From a bacterium (GTDB lineage: Bacteria > Patescibacteriota > Saccharimonadia > CAILAD01 > JADZBC01): a stretch of 33,353 nucleotides of DNA. Positions within the stretch are counted from its first letter, which is position 1. Each line of letters opens with the position of its first letter. Of this stretch, positions 1-11,971 are shown piece after piece. Under the pieces are notes generated by a model. It saw only the letters and a program-made list of their open reading frames with translations. It had not been told where the DNA came from and ran no database searches. Location of the stretch: positions 350,435 to 383,787 of the forward strand of contig JADZBC010000009.1 of assembly GCA_020852295.1 (NCBI GenBank). Direction: 5' to 3'. A program made the position numbers and the translations under genes.

Positions 1-183
1 CCCGCTTTTACGGAGTCTTTTTTCGAATACTACCAGAACTATCAGGCAGGTAAATGTCGCATTGGAGATGTGCAGCGTAAATGCATTGTTGACGCCAAGG
101 TTTCTTGTGGCGATATAGAAAGCGTGGAGAAGAATAACGCTACCGAGTAGAGCAAAGAACCGTTTGTTGGATAGTTTTTTCAC
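1..183 (-). CDS. Hypothetical membrane protein, C-terminus truncated by window edge (GTG start at 183)
   Basis: Open frame on reverse strand, not in the supplied track because it runs off the window: MKKLSNKRFFALLGSVILLHAFYIATRNLGVNNAFTLHISNATFTCLIVLVVFEKRLRKSG; hydrophobic helices; divergent from tig. Confidence 0.55.
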   Translation of the reverse strand, partial: MKKLSNKRFFALLGSVILLHAFYIATRNLGVNNAFTLHISNATFTCLIVLVVFEKRLRKSG

Positions 184-248
184 TATAAGCATTATTGCAC
201 AACTGCCCGCTACACAATATCTGATTTTTCTGCTACTATACCCAGGTT

Positions 249-1532
249 ATGAATACCCACAAAATCACCAAGCAAACATCTACAGAAGCTGAATTCCTAA
301 TCACCGTTGATGAAGAGCAGCTCACGCCAATTAAAAACGAGATCATTGATCACCTCAAAAAAGACTTGAAGGTGGCTGGTTTTCGTCCAGGCAAAGTGCC
401 GACCAATATCGCTGAACGACATGTCGACAGCTCAGTCCTGCAGACCGAAGTGCTCGAGCGGGTTATTGCGCGCAGCTATGGCAAGGCGGTCGTTGAAGCT
501 AACTTGCAGACGTTAAGCAGTCCAAAGATCGAGATCAAGAAATTTGTGCCATTTACGGAACTTGAGTATGTCGCGCGAGTTGCGCTCATGCCGAAAATTG
601 ACTTTGACTACAAAAAGCTTCACGTCAAAGAAAAGATTGAAAAGCTCGACGAAAAAGACGTCGATAAGACAATCGACAATCTCCGTCGTCAAACTGCCAT
701 CAAGAAGCCAAGTAAAGCAGCCATCAAAAATGGTGACGAGGTTGTGATTGACTATGAAGGTGTCCGCGAGGGCAAACCAGTTGAGGGTGCCAAAGCTGAA
801 AAGCAGACTGTCACCGTTGGTCAGGGGCAGTTCATTCCAGGCTTTGAAGAAGAGCTGGTCGGCATGAAGGCTGGCGACAAAAAAGAGTTTGAGATTACTT
901 TTCCGAAAGACTATCGAGCAACCGATCTGGCCGGTAAGAAAGTACTATTCAAGATCAAAGTCCATGAAGTGAATGTCGTAGAGCTACCAGAGCTGAATGA
1001 CACTTGGGCAAAAAGCGTTGGACCATTTAAGACGGTTGAAGAAGTGCGTGATGATGCTCGCAACCGACTCAATCAGGAGCATGAACGCGCCCAGGCACAG
1101 AGCTATGAAAACGCGGTCATCGACGAAGCAATCAAGAAGGCAAAGTTTGATGTGCCAACCCTACTCGTTGATGAGCAGTTGCATCGACTGGAGCATGAAT
1201 TTTCTGACAATTTGAAAAATAGCGGCCTCGATACCGAAAAATACTTAGCACTGATGGGTAAGGATCAGAAGTCCCTCGAGGAGGAGCTAAAGACTGAGGC
1301 TCGGCGACGCGTCAAGATGGCGCTATTGATTCGACACATTGTGGAAGCTGAGCAGCTACAAGTGACTAATGATGAGATAGAAGCCACTTTGGCGCAGCTC
1401 CGCGCAACCTATACCGATCCGCACATGCAAGAAGAGCTGACTCATGATCATTTCCGCGAGGACGTGGCCAATCATCTAATGAGCACAAAAGCGATCGAGA
1501 AGTTAGTAAATTACGCAAAAGGAGGTAAGTAG
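249..1532 (+). CDS. tig: Trigger factor (FKBP-type peptidyl-prolyl isomerase chaperone)
   Basis: N-terminal ribosome-binding GFRPGKVP signature, FKBP domain ([10 protein letters not shown]...[25 protein letters not shown]), trigger factor C-domain; adjacent to clpP. Confidence 0.95.
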   Translation: MNTHKITKQTSTEAEFLITVDEEQLTPIKNEIIDHLKKDLKVAGFRPGKVPTNIAERHVDSSVLQTEVLERVIARSYGKAVVEANLQTLSSPKIEIKKFVPFTELEYVARVALMPKIDFDYKKLHVKEKIEKLDEKDVDKTIDNLRRQTAIKKPSKAAIKNGDEVVIDYEGVREGKPVEGAKAEKQTVTVGQGQFIPGFEEELVGMKAGDKKEFEITFPKDYRATDLAGKKVLFKIKVHEVNVVELPELNDTWAKSVGPFKTVEEVRDDARNRLNQEHERAQAQSYENAVIDEAIKKAKFDVPTLLVDEQLHRLEHEFSDNLKNSGLDTEKYLALMGKDQKSLEEELKTEARRRVKMALLIRHIVEAEQLQVTNDEIEATLAQLRATYTDPHMQEELTHDHFREDVANHLMSTKAIEKLVNYAKGGK

Positions 1533-2122
1533 TGGCACACAACAACCAGATTCTTATTCCAACAGTAATTGAAAAAACGAGCCTTGGTGAGCGAGCGTAT
1601 GATATTTACTCACGTCTGCTCAAGGATCGCATCATCTTTTTGGGTACAGAGATCGATGACACGGTAGCCAATCTGGTGATTGCGCAGTTGCTTTTCTTGG
1701 AGAGCGAAGATCCGACATCAGACATCAAGCTCTACATTAACTCGCCAGGCGGAAGTGTCACAGCTGGTCTGGCAATGTATGACACCATGCAGCATGTCAA
1801 ACCAGATGTTAGTGTCACGGTAGTTGGCATGGCTGCCAGTATGGCTGCAGTGCTTACTGCCGCTGGTGCGAAAGGTAAGCGATTCGCGTTGCCAAACTCG
1901 CGTATTATGATCCATCAGGGCTCAGCTGGGTTTTCTGGCACGCCAAGCGATATCGAAATTACGGCTCGCGAGGTGCTCAAATCACGTAAGAAGCTTGACG
2001 AATTGCTCAGTAAGCACACTGGTCAGCCGCTCGAGAAAGTCACCAAAGACACCGACCGAGACTATTGGATGAGCGCCAAAGAGGCGGTTGAGTACGGTCT
2101 CGTTGATAAAGTGGTAAGCTAG
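1532..2122 (+). CDS. clpP: ATP-dependent Clp protease proteolytic subunit ClpP (GTG start)
   Basis: [30 protein letters not shown] serine motif, NSRIMIHQ histidine motif; strong SD AAGGAGGT; overlaps tig stop by 1 nt. Confidence 0.96.
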   Translation: MAHNNQILIPTVIEKTSLGERAYDIYSRLLKDRIIFLGTEIDDTVANLVIAQLLFLESEDPTSDIKLYINSPGGSVTAGLAMYDTMQHVKPDVSVTVVGMAASMAAVLTAAGAKGKRFALPNSRIMIHQGSAGFSGTPSDIEITAREVLKSRKKLDELLSKHTGQPLEKVTKDTDRDYWMSAKEAVEYGLVDKVVS

Positions 2123-2145
2123 TAGAAGAATAAGCGAGGGTATCG

Positions 2146-3393
2146 GTGGCGTATACGGCACTGTTTCGAAACGGTAATTTTCTCAAGTTATGGGGAGCGC
2201 AGGTTGCCTCTCAACTGGCGGCTAATCTTCTTAATTTTGCGCTAATTATTCGCGTATTTGATCTGGCGGCTGGCACTTGGTATCAAAATATATCTGTCAG
2301 TTTACTGATCACCGCCTTTGGGGTGCCTTCAATCGTATTTGCAGCTTTCGCAGGTGCCATGATCGACCACCTGGATCGCAAGAAGGTGCTTGTCGCAACC
2401 AACCTGGTTCGGGCCGTTTTAGTCTTGTTGTTTTTGGTGCTGGATACGCAGATCGTCTGGGTCTATCTCACGATCTTCGCAATCTCGACGTTTACCCAGT
2501 TTTTTGTGCCGGCTGAAGCAGCGGCCCTACCATCTGTGACAGACCATGATCACCTAGTGGCGGCCAACTCATTGTTTGTCTTTACACTGTATGGCTCATT
2601 TATGGTGGGCTATTCGCTGGCCGGTCCGGTGGTTAAGTTGTTTGGTCCATATGGAGCATATTGGGTTACGAGCGGCGCGTTTTTGCTCGCTGGACTACTG
2701 AGTCTCGGTCTGCCAACGATGCGGGCGACTGACAAAACTCGTCCTAAGTTGAGAAAACTTCTCAATCAGGTGACCCGACAGGTTGGTCGTAATATCCACT
2801 TGACGCTACGTAAGCGTGAATATGCCTTTCCAATCATGCAGCTCACCATTGCCCAGGCAATTGTTGGGGTGGTGATAGTACTGGCCCCAGCCTTGTCGCA
2901 GGTCATCTTGGGTAAGAATTTAAGTGACACCAGTCATATCTTAGTGATCCCGGCTGGAGTCGGGATGGTACTGGGGGCTATTGCGGTTGGTCAGTTTCTC
3001 CGCAAAGCTGACAAGTATCGATTGATTAAGATCGGCGTCGTGCTTGGCGGTTTGATGCTGGTTGCTCTCGGACTCGTTCGTCAGGTTGTCGCACCAGTTA
3101 GCCTTGTCATACTGGCGGCAGCAGTAGTATTTATCCTTGGACTAGTCAACGCGCTCGTCAGCGTATCAGCCCAAACGCTTTTGCAGATCAATACGACTGA
3201 TGATATTCGCGGTAAGGTATTTGGTTCACTCAATATGATGGTCAATATCGCCGCTGTATTGCCTGTATTGCTGGCTGGAATCACGGCCGACCTTGTCTCG
3301 CCAACTACAGTAGTATTGGTGGTTGGCGTTATCATTCTCATCTACGGCGTATTCATGAAACATCCTGTCATTACAGACCAAGAAAAAGCTTGA
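2146..3393 (+). CDS. Major facilitator superfamily transporter (GTG start)
   Basis: 12-TM-like protein with DHLDRKKVLV MFS loop motif. Confidence 0.85.
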   Translation: MAYTALFRNGNFLKLWGAQVASQLAANLLNFALIIRVFDLAAGTWYQNISVSLLITAFGVPSIVFAAFAGAMIDHLDRKKVLVATNLVRAVLVLLFLVLDTQIVWVYLTIFAISTFTQFFVPAEAAALPSVTDHDHLVAANSLFVFTLYGSFMVGYSLAGPVVKLFGPYGAYWVTSGAFLLAGLLSLGLPTMRATDKTRPKLRKLLNQVTRQVGRNIHLTLRKREYAFPIMQLTIAQAIVGVVIVLAPALSQVILGKNLSDTSHILVIPAGVGMVLGAIAVGQFLRKADKYRLIKIGVVLGGLMLVALGLVRQVVAPVSLVILAAAVVFILGLVNALVSVSAQTLLQINTTDDIRGKVFGSLNMMVNIAAVLPVLLAGITADLVSPTTVVLVVGVIILIYGVFMKHPVITDQEKA

Positions 3394-3418
3394 CAACAGA
3401 TGTAGTAGCGCGTATCTT
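3390..3418 (+). promoter_or_regulatory. Predicted sigma70-type promoter upstream of rpoB (TTGACA-17-TATCTT)
   Basis: TTGACA 3390-3395, 17-nt spacer, TATCTT 3413-3418; overlaps MFS stop codon. Confidence 0.6.
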
Positions 3419-3450
3419 GGATAGCAAGAGGATGCTTAAATAGATAAAAT

Positions 3451-3484
3451 CCGCAAGGAGTCTCTTTGACTCAGCGGTTTTTTG
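3451..3484 (+). terminator. Intrinsic terminator or attenuator between MFS gene and rpoB
   Basis: CCGCaaGGAGTCtctttGACTCaGCGG followed by TTTTTT. Confidence 0.75.
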
Positions 3485-3563
3485 TCGGTTTAGAAAAACC
3501 TCCTAGAAACTCATCGAATTTATTCGACATTCATATCAAAGAGTAATAAGGAGACGCTTTTTC

Positions 3564-6500
3564 ATGCCTAAAACCAAGTCGGCGCGAGTGTACCTAAACA
3601 AACAAAAAGATTTACTACCATTGCCAAACCTGATCCAGATCCAGCTGGATTCATACAACTGGTTTGTCAAAGAGGGCCTTAAGGAATTATTTGAAGAAAT
3701 CTCTCCAATCGAAGATTTTACTGGCAAGAAGTATGCCCTCAGCTTTGGCGAATATCATTTTGAAGAGCCAAAGGTAACCGAAGCCCAAGCCAAAGAGAAA
3801 AACATCAGCTTTGAGGCAAGTTTGCGAGCCAAGATTGAGCTCGTTAATAAAGAAACTGGCGAAGTTAAGCACCAAGAGATTTTCCTTGGTGATTTTCCTG
3901 TTATGACCGAACGTGGCACCTTCATCATCAACGGTGTTGAGCGTGTTGTAGTGTCGCAGTTGGTTCGCTCACCAGGAGTATTCTTCACTACACCAGAGTC
4001 GGGCAACAACGACTTTTTTGGTGCCAAGATTATCCCAAGCCGCGGTGCTTGGCTTGAAGTTGAGACCGGTGCAAACGGTGTGATGTCGGTCAAGATTGAT
4101 CGAAAGCGTAAGCTTCCAGTCACCACCCTGCTACGTGCCTTTGGCTTTGGTACTGACGACGAAATCAAAGCTCTCTTCAAAGAGATTGACACTGGTGAAG
4201 TTCGTTTCATCGACGAAACACTTGCGAAAGATCCTGCCAGCTCGATGGCCGAGGGCCTGATGGAGGTATACAAGCGCATTCGTCCTGGTGATCTTGCTAC
4301 TGTTGAGAACTCGAAGTCGCTTATCGACAGCATGTTCTTCGACTTTAAGCGCTACGATTTCAGTAAAGTTGGTCGCTACAAGATCAACAAGCGCCTTGGC
4401 ATGGATGTACCAAACACTCCTGAGAATCGCACGCTGCGCCGTGAAGATTTCGTAGAAATCTTGCGTGAAATTATCCGCATGAGCAATGCCGGTGCACCGA
4501 GCGAAGACATTGACCACCTGGCAAACCGCCGTCTTAAGATGGTTGGCGAACTCATGCAGACGAAGTTCCGCGTTGGTATTTTACGCATGGAACGAATCGT
4601 CAAAGACCGCATGAGCGTAGCTGATCCTGACGCCATTGTGCCAGGTCAGCTGATCAACGTCCGTCCGATTGTGGCTGCAGTCAAAGAATTCTTCGCGTCC
4701 CACCAGTTGAGCCAGTTCATGGATCAGGTGAACCCGCTGGCTGAGATCGTGCACAAGCGTCGTTTGAACGCAATGGGTCCAGGTGGATTGAGTCGTGAAC
4801 GAGCCGGCTTTGAAGTCCGTGACGTTCACCGTACTCACTATGGCCGTATCTGCCCGATTGAAACCCCTGAAGGACCAAACATTGGTTTGGTTTCGACACT
4901 GGCATCATTCGCGCAGGTCAATGAATATGGCTTTATCGAGAGCCCATATCTAAAAGTCATTAATCACGTTGAGCCAAAGAAAGCCGCCGGAGAAGTACTG
5001 CGCTCGATCGTCAAGGACAAGAGTGGAAACGCGGTTGGCAAGGCTGGCGATAAGATCACTGACGCAATGGTTAAAAAGCTGGTAGCTGCCGGTATTGAAA
5101 CTGTTCCAGTAAGGGCCCGTGTTACCAAAGAAATCGTCTATCTTGATGCCTATGACGAGGAAAAAGCAGTGATTGCCCAGGCTGACACCCCAACTGATGA
5201 GGATGGCTACTTCAAAGCCAACCGTGTATCAGTTCGTGGTATTGGTGGTGAAGCCGACGAAGAGCTGGCCGATAACGTCAACTACATGGACGTTTCGAGC
5301 AAACAGACTGTTAGCGTCTCAGCAGCGCTTATTCCGTTTCTCGAGCACGACAACGCTAAGCGCGCCCTGATGGCGGCCAACATGCAACGTCAGGCAGTAG
5401 CACTTGTTCGACCAGAAGCCCCAATCATTGGTACTGGTATCGAAGCCCGTGCTGCCGAGGATTCGGGCCAGGTAGTACTTGCCGAAGGCGATGGTGAAGT
5501 TACAAGCTCAACCGCAGAGTCAGTCTCAGTCAAGTACAAGACCGGCGAGAAGGCTTACGAACTGCAGAACTTTGTTCGATCAAACCAGGGTAGCTCGATC
5601 CACCAGCGTGCCGTTGCTACCAAGGGCGATAAAGTAAAGAAAGGTGACGTACTAATCGATGGTATGAGTACCGTGAACGGTGAGCTGGCGCTCGGCCAGA
5701 ACCTACTCGTGGCCTTTATGCCATTTGACGGTCTGAACTACGAAGACGCTATCATCATTTCGCAGCGTCTCGTACAGGACGATCGCTACACCAGTATTCA
5801 CATCGAGACACACCAGATTGACGTGCGTGACACGAAGCTCGGCCCTGAGCAGGTCACCCGCGATATCGCAAATGTTTCGGAGGAGTCTCTAAAGGATCTC
5901 GACGAGAACGGTATCGTCCGTATCGGTGCTGAAGTCTCGGCTGGTGATATCCTCGTTGGTAAGATCACACCAAAGGGTGAGACCGATCTCTCAAGCGAAG
6001 AGCGCCTATTGCGAGCCATTTTTGGTGAGAAGGCACGCGACGTAAAAGACACAAGCCTTCGTTTGCCAAACGGCGCCATGGGTAAAGTGGTTGGGATCAA
6101 GATTCTATCCCGCGAGGCGGGCGATGACCTGCCTGCTGGTGTGATGCAGCAGATCTATGTTGCGGTTGCTCAGCTCCGTAAGGTCTCAGTCGGTGACAAG
6201 ATGGCCGGTCGGCACGGTGACAAGGGTGTTATCAGTAAGATTCTTCCGGTCGAAGACATGCCATACCTCGAAGACGGCACTCCAGTAGATATCATCCTCA
6301 ACACACTCGGTGTCGGTACTCGTATGAACCTCGGTCAGATCCTTGAGACTCACCTTGGTTGGGCGGCTGCCGCACTCGGCTACACTGTCGCAACACCAGT
6401 ATTTGGTGGTGTAAAGATCGAACAGATCAAAGAAGAGCTTAAGAAGGCCGGCCTTCCAGAGGATGGTAAAGTCCAGCTTTTCCACGGTTTCACTGGTGAG

Positions 6501-7100
6501 CCATTCGCCGAGAAGACAACCGTTGGTTACAAGTACATGCTTAAGCTCCATCACATGGTTGACGACAAGATCCACGCTCGTTCGACCGGTCCATACGCGA
6601 TGGTTACTCAGCAGCCACTTGGTGGTAAAGCACAGATGGGTGGTCAGCGCTTCGGAGAGATGGAGGTATGGGCACTGGAAGCATATGGTGCTGCCAATAC
6701 TCTCCAAGAAATTCTGACTATTAAGTCCGACGATGTCATTGGTCGATCGAAAGCGTATGAGTCAATCATTAAAAACGAGCCGATCAAGGGTCCTCGAATT
6801 CCGGAGTCATTTAACGTTCTCGTGAAAGAGCTTCAGAGCTTGTCGCTCGCAGTAGAGCTCGAGAAGATTGGCGGAGCTGAAGTTGATGCTGAAGAGATCA
6901 TCTCGCGAGCTACCGAAAAAGAAGCAACCGATCTTGGGAACGAAGAATTGCTCCAAGGTGGTGAGGGTGTCAAAGACAGCGCAGTGGTTGATTTGAGTGG
7001 CGACGCAGCGGAAGATGACTTCGAAGCCTTAGCTCAGAAGAGTGAGCCAACTGCGGCCGATCTCGACGAAGTAACACTAACCGAAGAAGGGGAACTCTAA
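3564..7100 (+). CDS. rpoB: DNA-directed RNA polymerase subunit beta
   Basis: Full-length RpoB; motifs [62 protein letters not shown]. Confidence 0.98.
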   Translation: MPKTKSARVYLNKQKDLLPLPNLIQIQLDSYNWFVKEGLKELFEEISPIEDFTGKKYALSFGEYHFEEPKVTEAQAKEKNISFEASLRAKIELVNKETGEVKHQEIFLGDFPVMTERGTFIINGVERVVVSQLVRSPGVFFTTPESGNNDFFGAKIIPSRGAWLEVETGANGVMSVKIDRKRKLPVTTLLRAFGFGTDDEIKALFKEIDTGEVRFIDETLAKDPASSMAEGLMEVYKRIRPGDLATVENSKSLIDSMFFDFKRYDFSKVGRYKINKRLGMDVPNTPENRTLRREDFVEILREIIRMSNAGAPSEDIDHLANRRLKMVGELMQTKFRVGILRMERIVKDRMSVADPDAIVPGQLINVRPIVAAVKEFFASHQLSQFMDQVNPLAEIVHKRRLNAMGPGGLSRERAGFEVRDVHRTHYGRICPIETPEGPNIGLVSTLASFAQVNEYGFIESPYLKVINHVEPKKAAGEVLRSIVKDKSGNAVGKAGDKITDAMVKKLVAAGIETVPVRARVTKEIVYLDAYDEEKAVIAQADTPTDEDGYFKANRVSVRGIGGEADEELADNVNYMDVSSKQTVSVSAALIPFLEHDNAKRALMAANMQRQAVALVRPEAPIIGTGIEARAAEDSGQVVLAEGDGEVTSSTAESVSVKYKTGEKAYELQNFVRSNQGSSIHQRAVATKGDKVKKGDVLIDGMSTVNGELALGQNLLVAFMPFDGLNYEDAIIISQRLVQDDRYTSIHIETHQIDVRDTKLGPEQVTRDIANVSEESLKDLDENGIVRIGAEVSAGDILVGKITPKGETDLSSEERLLRAIFGEKARDVKDTSLRLPNGAMGKVVGIKILSREAGDDLPAGVMQQIYVAVAQLRKVSVGDKMAGRHGDKGVISKILPVEDMPYLEDGTPVDIILNTLGVGTRMNLGQILETHLGWAAAALGYTVATPVFGGVKIEQIKEELKKAGLPEDGKVQLFHGFTGEPFAEKTTVGYKYMLKLHHMVDDKIHARSTGPYAMVTQQPLGGKAQMGGQRFGEMEVWALEAYGAANTLQEILTIKSDDVIGRSKAYESIIKNEPIKGPRIPESFNVLVKELQSLSLAVELEKIGGAEVDAEEIISRATEKEATDLGNEELLQGGEGVKDSAVVDLSGDAAEDDFEALAQKSEPTAADLDEVTLTEEGEL

Positions 7101-7101
7101 G

Positions 7102-10100
7102 ATGAACCCAGGAGCAAACATGAACCCAGAACCATCGATTGATTTCACATCGATCAAACTTTCCCTGGCCAGCCCAGAACAGATTGAAGGGTGGTCGAAC
7201 GGTGAGGTTACCAAGCCGGAGACTATCAACTATCGAACCCAGAAACCTGAGAAAGACGGACTGTTCTGTGAAAAAATCTTTGGTCCAACCAAAGACTGGA
7301 CTTGTTACTGCGGGAAGTACAAAGGCATTCGCTACAAAGGTATCGTTTGTGACAAGTGTGGAGTTCTCGTAACTCGTTCGATCGTTCGCCGTGAGCGCAT
7401 GGGCCACATTCAGCTCGCAGTACCAGTGACACACATCTGGTTCTTGCGCGGTACACCATCAAGCATCAGCTTGGTGCTCAATCTTGGTGTGCGCGATCTC
7501 GAGCGCATCGCCTACTTTGCCAATTTTGTGGTGACCGATGTCAACGAAGACGCTCGTGAAGCTGCTTTGCAGGACCTCGAAAAAGAATTCACTTCACGTC
7601 GTGACGACATCATCAAGGCGAATCCAGCCGAAAAAGGTAGCGAACTATCTGAAGCCGCTCGTTTGCAGCTGACTGAACTCGAAGAGAACTACAGTACTGC
7701 CAAGAACGAGCTCACGGGTCTTGCCAAGTACCAATTGCTGCCTGAGAGCAAGTACCGTGACCTCAACCTCAAGTTTGGTGAAGTTTTCAAGGCCGGCATC
7801 GGTGCTGAGGCTATCAAGCAGCTGCTCGAGGAGATTGACCTTAAAGAGCTGGCTAAGCAGTTACAGGAAGAGGCCGAAAACTCAGTTGGCCAGAAGAAAA
7901 AGAAGGCTCTCAAGCGCCTGAAGGCTATCGAGGGTCTCGAAGCAGCTAGCATCCGTCCGGACTGGATGGTGATCACGACTCTGCCGGTAATTCCACCAGA
8001 TCTTCGTCCAATGGTTCAGCTTGATGGTGGCCGTTTTGCTGCTTCCGATCTCAATGATCTCTATCGTCGTGTGATCAACCGCAACAACCGTCTCAAGAAA
8101 CTCTACGCCCTCGAGGCCCCAGAGGTAATCTGCCGCAACGAAAAGCGCATGCTTCAAGAAGCGGTTGATGCTCTGATCGACAATAATGCCCGTCGTGAAC
8201 GCGCTGTCTCGGCTGCGGCTTCACGTAAGAAACTCAAGAGCCTGACTGATCTACTCAAGGGTAAGCAGGGTCGCTTCCGTCAGAACCTTCTCGGAAAGCG
8301 CGTTGACTACTCAGGTCGTTCCGTAATCGTCATTGGTCCACACCTCAAACTCGATCAGTGTGGTATTCCAAAGATGATGGCGCTCGAGCTCTTCAAGCCA
8401 TTTGTGATTAGCCGACTGATCGAACAGGGCTTCGCTCACAACGTGAAGAGTGCTTCACGCATGATCGAGCGTGCTCGCAACGAAGTCTGGGATGCACTCG
8501 ATGAAGTTATCAAAGACAAGTACGTGCTCCTCAACCGCGCACCGACCTTGCACCGACTCGGTATCCAGGCTTTCAAGCCAGTACTGATCGAAGGTAAGGC
8601 TATCCAGCTACACCCAATGGTTTGTGTCGCGTTCAACGCCGACTTCGATGGTGACCAGATGGCTGTTCACGTACCGCTTTCTGAGGCTGCCCAAAAAGAA
8701 GCCAAGGAAATCATGCTCTCGCGTCACAACCTTCTCAAGCCAAGTAGCGGTGATCCAGTGGTGAACCCGAACCAAGAGATTGTCTTGGGTTGTCACTACC
8801 TGACACTCACCAAGGCTGGACTCAAGGGCGAAGGGAAGATTTTTGCTGACGCCAAAGAGGCAGTCTACGCCTACCAGAGTGGTCACGTTGATCTTCAGGC
8901 GCTCATCAAGGTGCGCATGGATGGTCAAATCATTGAGACGACTCCTGGTCGCATCCAGTTTAACAACATCTTGCCAGAAGGCTTTGTTTACCAGAATGAT
9001 GTTCAGACCAAGACCACGCTGCGCAAGCTGATGGCTGAGGTATTCACTCGTTTTGGCAATGATGCTATGGCTGAACTCGCCGACAACATCAAGCAACTCG
9101 GTTTCCGTTACGCAACGATGTCGGGTGTTTCGATTGGTATGGATGACTTGGTAACTCCTGAAGCCAAGGGTGAGCTTATCGCCGAAGGTGAAAAGCGAGC
9201 TGCCGAGCTTGCCTCGCAGTACGAAATGGGTCTGATTACCGAAGATGAGCGCTACGAGAAGACCGTCGAGATCTGGAAAGATGTATCAGAGCGCGTTGAG
9301 GCGTCTCTCAAAGAGATGATTGAAGGTGAAGATTCAACCTTCTCACTCGATATCGCATCAGGTGCTCGTACAACCGTATCGCAGGTTAACCAGATGGCCG
9401 GTATGCTTGGTCTGATGCTCAACCCGGCTGGTCGTATCATCGAGCTGCCAATTCGATCGAACTATCGTGAGGGTCTGTCGGTGCTCGAGTACTTCATCTC
9501 GACCCACGGCGCCCGTAAGGGTCTTACCGACACAGCTCTTAAGACTGCCGAATCTGGGTACCTCACCCGACGTCTGGTTGATGTCTCTCAGGATGTCGTG
9601 ATTACCGAAACCGACTGTGGTGATAAAGAGGGTTACCTCGTAACTGCCCAAGAAGCTATCGCGGCAGGTGAAGACTCGATCGCCGGCTGGCTGGTTGGTC
9701 GTACGAGCCTTGAGAAATTGACTGATCCAAAGACAGGTGATGTTATTGTGAAGAAGCTTGAACTCTTCGATGACCAAAAAGCCCGAGCTGTTGCCGAAGC
9801 TGGCATTGAATCAGTGAAGATTCGATCAGTCCTGAAATGTAAGTCAGTCTGGGGTATTTGTGAGAAGTGTTATGGTCTCGACCTCGCAACCGGTAAGACT
9901 GTACGCCACGGCGAAGCAGTTGGTATCATGTCCGCTCAGTCGATTGGTGAGCCAGGTACACAGCTGACCATGAACACCAAGCACCTTGCGGGTGTTGGTG
10001 GCGACATTACCCAAGGTTTGCCACGTGTAGAGGAAATCTTCGAAGCGCGCAATCCAAAAGGTGAGGCCATCCTAAGTGAAGTTGATGGTGTTGTGAAAGT

Positions 10101-10890
10101 TACTGAAGAAGAAGGTAAGACTGTCATCATGGTGACTCCACCAGACCTCAAGACAACCGACTACCCATTGGCCGATATGAAGGCTAAGGTAAAGACTGGT
10201 CAGGCCGTTACGCACAAGCAAGTTATGGCTGAGAGCGAAAATGGCAAACGCACTATCAAGGCTGCTGCAGCTGGTACCGTGAAGGTCACCAAAGACAGCA
10301 TTACGCTAGTCCACGATGGTGGTAACGTTCGTAGCTACGCAGTTCCTACTCACATCGGTGTGGAGGTTAAGACGGGCGACCTCGTAACTGCTGGACACCG
10401 CTTGACCGAGGGTTCAGTCAATCTGCAATCTATGCTCAAGCTACTCGGTGAAGAAGCAGTACAGCGTTACATTGTCGATGAAGTCCAGGCTATCTACGCA
10501 TCGCAGGGTCAGACGATTGCCAGTAAGCACATTGAGGTGATCATCCGACAGATGTTCAGCCGGGTACGTATCGAAGAGCCAAATGACACAACCTTCGTCA
10601 GTGGCGATGTCGTCAGCAAGACTGCACTTCACGAAGAGAACACACGAGTGGCCGAGGTAAAAGGTAAAGCAGCCACTTACGAGCAACTTCTGATGCCGAT
10701 CACCAAGATCAGCACAAGCTCAGACAGCTGGTTGAGTGCAGCGTCCTTCCAGGAAACTACCCGTGTGCTCATCAATGCTGCTATCCGCGGTAAACACGAT
10801 CGTCTCCGCGGTCTCAAAGAAAACGTCATCATTGGTCGCCTCATCCCAGTCGGGACCGGCTTCCGTGATAGCGATGAACTTGACGGCTAA
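7102..10890 (+). CDS. rpoC: DNA-directed RNA polymerase subunit beta' (start could also be 7120)
   Basis: [16 protein letters not shown] catalytic motif, zinc-binding [34 protein letters not shown]. Confidence 0.98.
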   Translation: MNPGANMNPEPSIDFTSIKLSLASPEQIEGWSNGEVTKPETINYRTQKPEKDGLFCEKIFGPTKDWTCYCGKYKGIRYKGIVCDKCGVLVTRSIVRRERMGHIQLAVPVTHIWFLRGTPSSISLVLNLGVRDLERIAYFANFVVTDVNEDAREAALQDLEKEFTSRRDDIIKANPAEKGSELSEAARLQLTELEENYSTAKNELTGLAKYQLLPESKYRDLNLKFGEVFKAGIGAEAIKQLLEEIDLKELAKQLQEEAENSVGQKKKKALKRLKAIEGLEAASIRPDWMVITTLPVIPPDLRPMVQLDGGRFAASDLNDLYRRVINRNNRLKKLYALEAPEVICRNEKRMLQEAVDALIDNNARRERAVSAAASRKKLKSLTDLLKGKQGRFRQNLLGKRVDYSGRSVIVIGPHLKLDQCGIPKMMALELFKPFVISRLIEQGFAHNVKSASRMIERARNEVWDALDEVIKDKYVLLNRAPTLHRLGIQAFKPVLIEGKAIQLHPMVCVAFNADFDGDQMAVHVPLSEAAQKEAKEIMLSRHNLLKPSSGDPVVNPNQEIVLGCHYLTLTKAGLKGEGKIFADAKEAVYAYQSGHVDLQALIKVRMDGQIIETTPGRIQFNNILPEGFVYQNDVQTKTTLRKLMAEVFTRFGNDAMAELADNIKQLGFRYATMSGVSIGMDDLVTPEAKGELIAEGEKRAAELASQYEMGLITEDERYEKTVEIWKDVSERVEASLKEMIEGEDSTFSLDIASGARTTVSQVNQMAGMLGLMLNPAGRIIELPIRSNYREGLSVLEYFISTHGARKGLTDTALKTAESGYLTRRLVDVSQDVVITETDCGDKEGYLVTAQEAIAAGEDSIAGWLVGRTSLEKLTDPKTGDVIVKKLELFDDQKARAVAEAGIESVKIRSVLKCKSVWGICEKCYGLDLATGKTVRHGEAVGIMSAQSIGEPGTQLTMNTKHLAGVGGDITQGLPRVEEIFEARNPKGEAILSEVDGVVKVTEEEGKTVIMVTPPDLKTTDYPLADMKAKVKTGQAVTHKQVMAESENGKRTIKAAAAGTVKVTKDSITLVHDGGNVRSYAVPTHIGVEVKTGDLVTAGHRLTEGSVNLQSMLKLLGEEAVQRYIVDEVQAIYASQGQTIASKHIEVIIRQMFSRVRIEEPNDTTFVSGDVVSKTALHEENTRVAEVKGKAATYEQLLMPITKISTSSDSWLSAASFQETTRVLINAAIRGKHDRLRGLKENVIIGRLIPVGTGFRDSDELDG

Positions 10891-10893
10891 TGC

Positions 10894-10922
10894 TTGACCA
10901 GAAGAGTTCAATCTGATAAAGT
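10894..10922 (+). promoter_or_regulatory. Predicted promoter of rpsL-rpsG
   Basis: TTGACC-17 nt-TAAAGT, located just after the rpoC stop. Confidence 0.5.
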
Positions 10923-10943
10923 AACCAGGTTAAAAAACGAACA

Positions 10944-11363
10944 ATGCCAACAATCAACCAACTCATCCGCAAGCCACGAACCGATGTCCGACGCAAGAGT
11001 AAAGCGCCGGCCCTCGGTCGTAGCTTCAACGCCCTGAAGGGTCGCACGACCTCGAGTAATGCACCATTTAAGCGCGGTGTGTGTGTCAAGGTATTTACCC
11101 AGACACCAAAGAAGCCAAACTCAGCGCTTCGTAAGGTGGCTCGTGTGCGCCTGACCAATGGCATGGAAGTAACGGCATACATCGGTGGTGAAGGGCACAA
11201 CCTTCAGGAGCACTCAGTGGTTCTGATCCGCGGTGGTCGTGTGAAGGACCTTCCGGGTGTGCGTTATCACGTGGTACGTGGTGCAATTGACACCGCTGGT
11301 GTTGCTAATCGTAAGCAAGGCCGTAGTAAATACGGTGCTAAGTTAGAGAAAGCGAAGGCCTAG
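10944..11363 (+). CDS. rpsL: 30S ribosomal protein S12
   Basis: [46 protein letters not shown]. Confidence 0.98.
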   Translation: MPTINQLIRKPRTDVRRKSKAPALGRSFNALKGRTTSSNAPFKRGVCVKVFTQTPKKPNSALRKVARVRLTNGMEVTAYIGGEGHNLQEHSVVLIRGGRVKDLPGVRYHVVRGAIDTAGVANRKQGRSKYGAKLEKAKA

Positions 11364-11364
11364 T

Positions 11365-11841
11365 ATGCCACGAAAGAAGACAAAATCTCTCAAGCGTGTT
11401 TTGCCAGCTGACTCTCGATACCAGAGCGTCATGGTAACTCGCATGATCAACAAAGTTATGAAGAGCGGCAAGAAGCGCCTCGCTGAGCGACACGTTTACA
11501 GTGCACTCGAGCTGGTAGCTACCAAGACCAAGAAGGACGCTCTCGAAGTTTTTGAGACTGCTATCAAAAATGTTTCTCCTCAAGTGCAGGTTCGCAGTAA
11601 GCGCATCGGTGGTACTAACTACCAGGTACCTATGCCAGTTGCACCAGACCGCAAAGTGCACTTTGCCATGACCTGGATGCTCGACATTGCCCACAACAAG
11701 AAGGGTAAGCCATTTGACGAGAAGCTAGCCAATGAGCTCCTTGATGCCTACAACAACACCGGCGATGCTATCAAGAAGAAGGTAGACACTCACGCCGCGG
11801 CCGAAGCCAACAAGGCATTTGCCCACTTCGCACGCTACTAG
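11365..11841 (+). CDS. rpsG: 30S ribosomal protein S7
   Basis: MPRKK..., VRSKRIGGTNYQVPMPV; follows rpsL. Confidence 0.97.
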   Translation: MPRKKTKSLKRVLPADSRYQSVMVTRMINKVMKSGKKRLAERHVYSALELVATKTKKDALEVFETAIKNVSPQVQVRSKRIGGTNYQVPMPVAPDRKVHFAMTWMLDIAHNKKGKPFDEKLANELLDAYNNTGDAIKKKVDTHAAAEANKAFAHFARY

Positions 11842-11855
11842 GTCACAGAAAACCT

Positions 11856-11888
11856 ACTAAAAACACCCCGTTGAGGGGTGTTTTTAGT
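11856..11888. terminator. Intrinsic terminator after rpsG
   Basis: Perfect inverted repeat ACTAAAAACACCCC-gttga-GGGGTGTTTTTAGT with U-tract. Confidence 0.92.
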
Positions 11889-11934
11889 TAGGGGCCTATA
11901 GCACGATAGTTCTCATACAAATAGCGCAAGCGCT

Positions 11935-11963
11935 TTGGATTGTAGTGCCAAGCTTGATACAAT
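11935..11963 (+). promoter_or_regulatory. Predicted promoter of the 11972/12331 operon; -10 only 8 nt from ATG
   Basis: TTGGAT (11935-11940), 17 nt, TACAAT (11958-11963), ATG at 11972. Confidence 0.6.
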
Positions 11964-11971
11964 AATACATT

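Noticed and set aside
3755-4838. Long antisense ORFs opposite rpoB (and similar ones opposite rpoC, fusA, rplB, rpsC)
   Set aside because: Shadow ORFs of highly expressed, codon-biased genes; no SD, no domain features.
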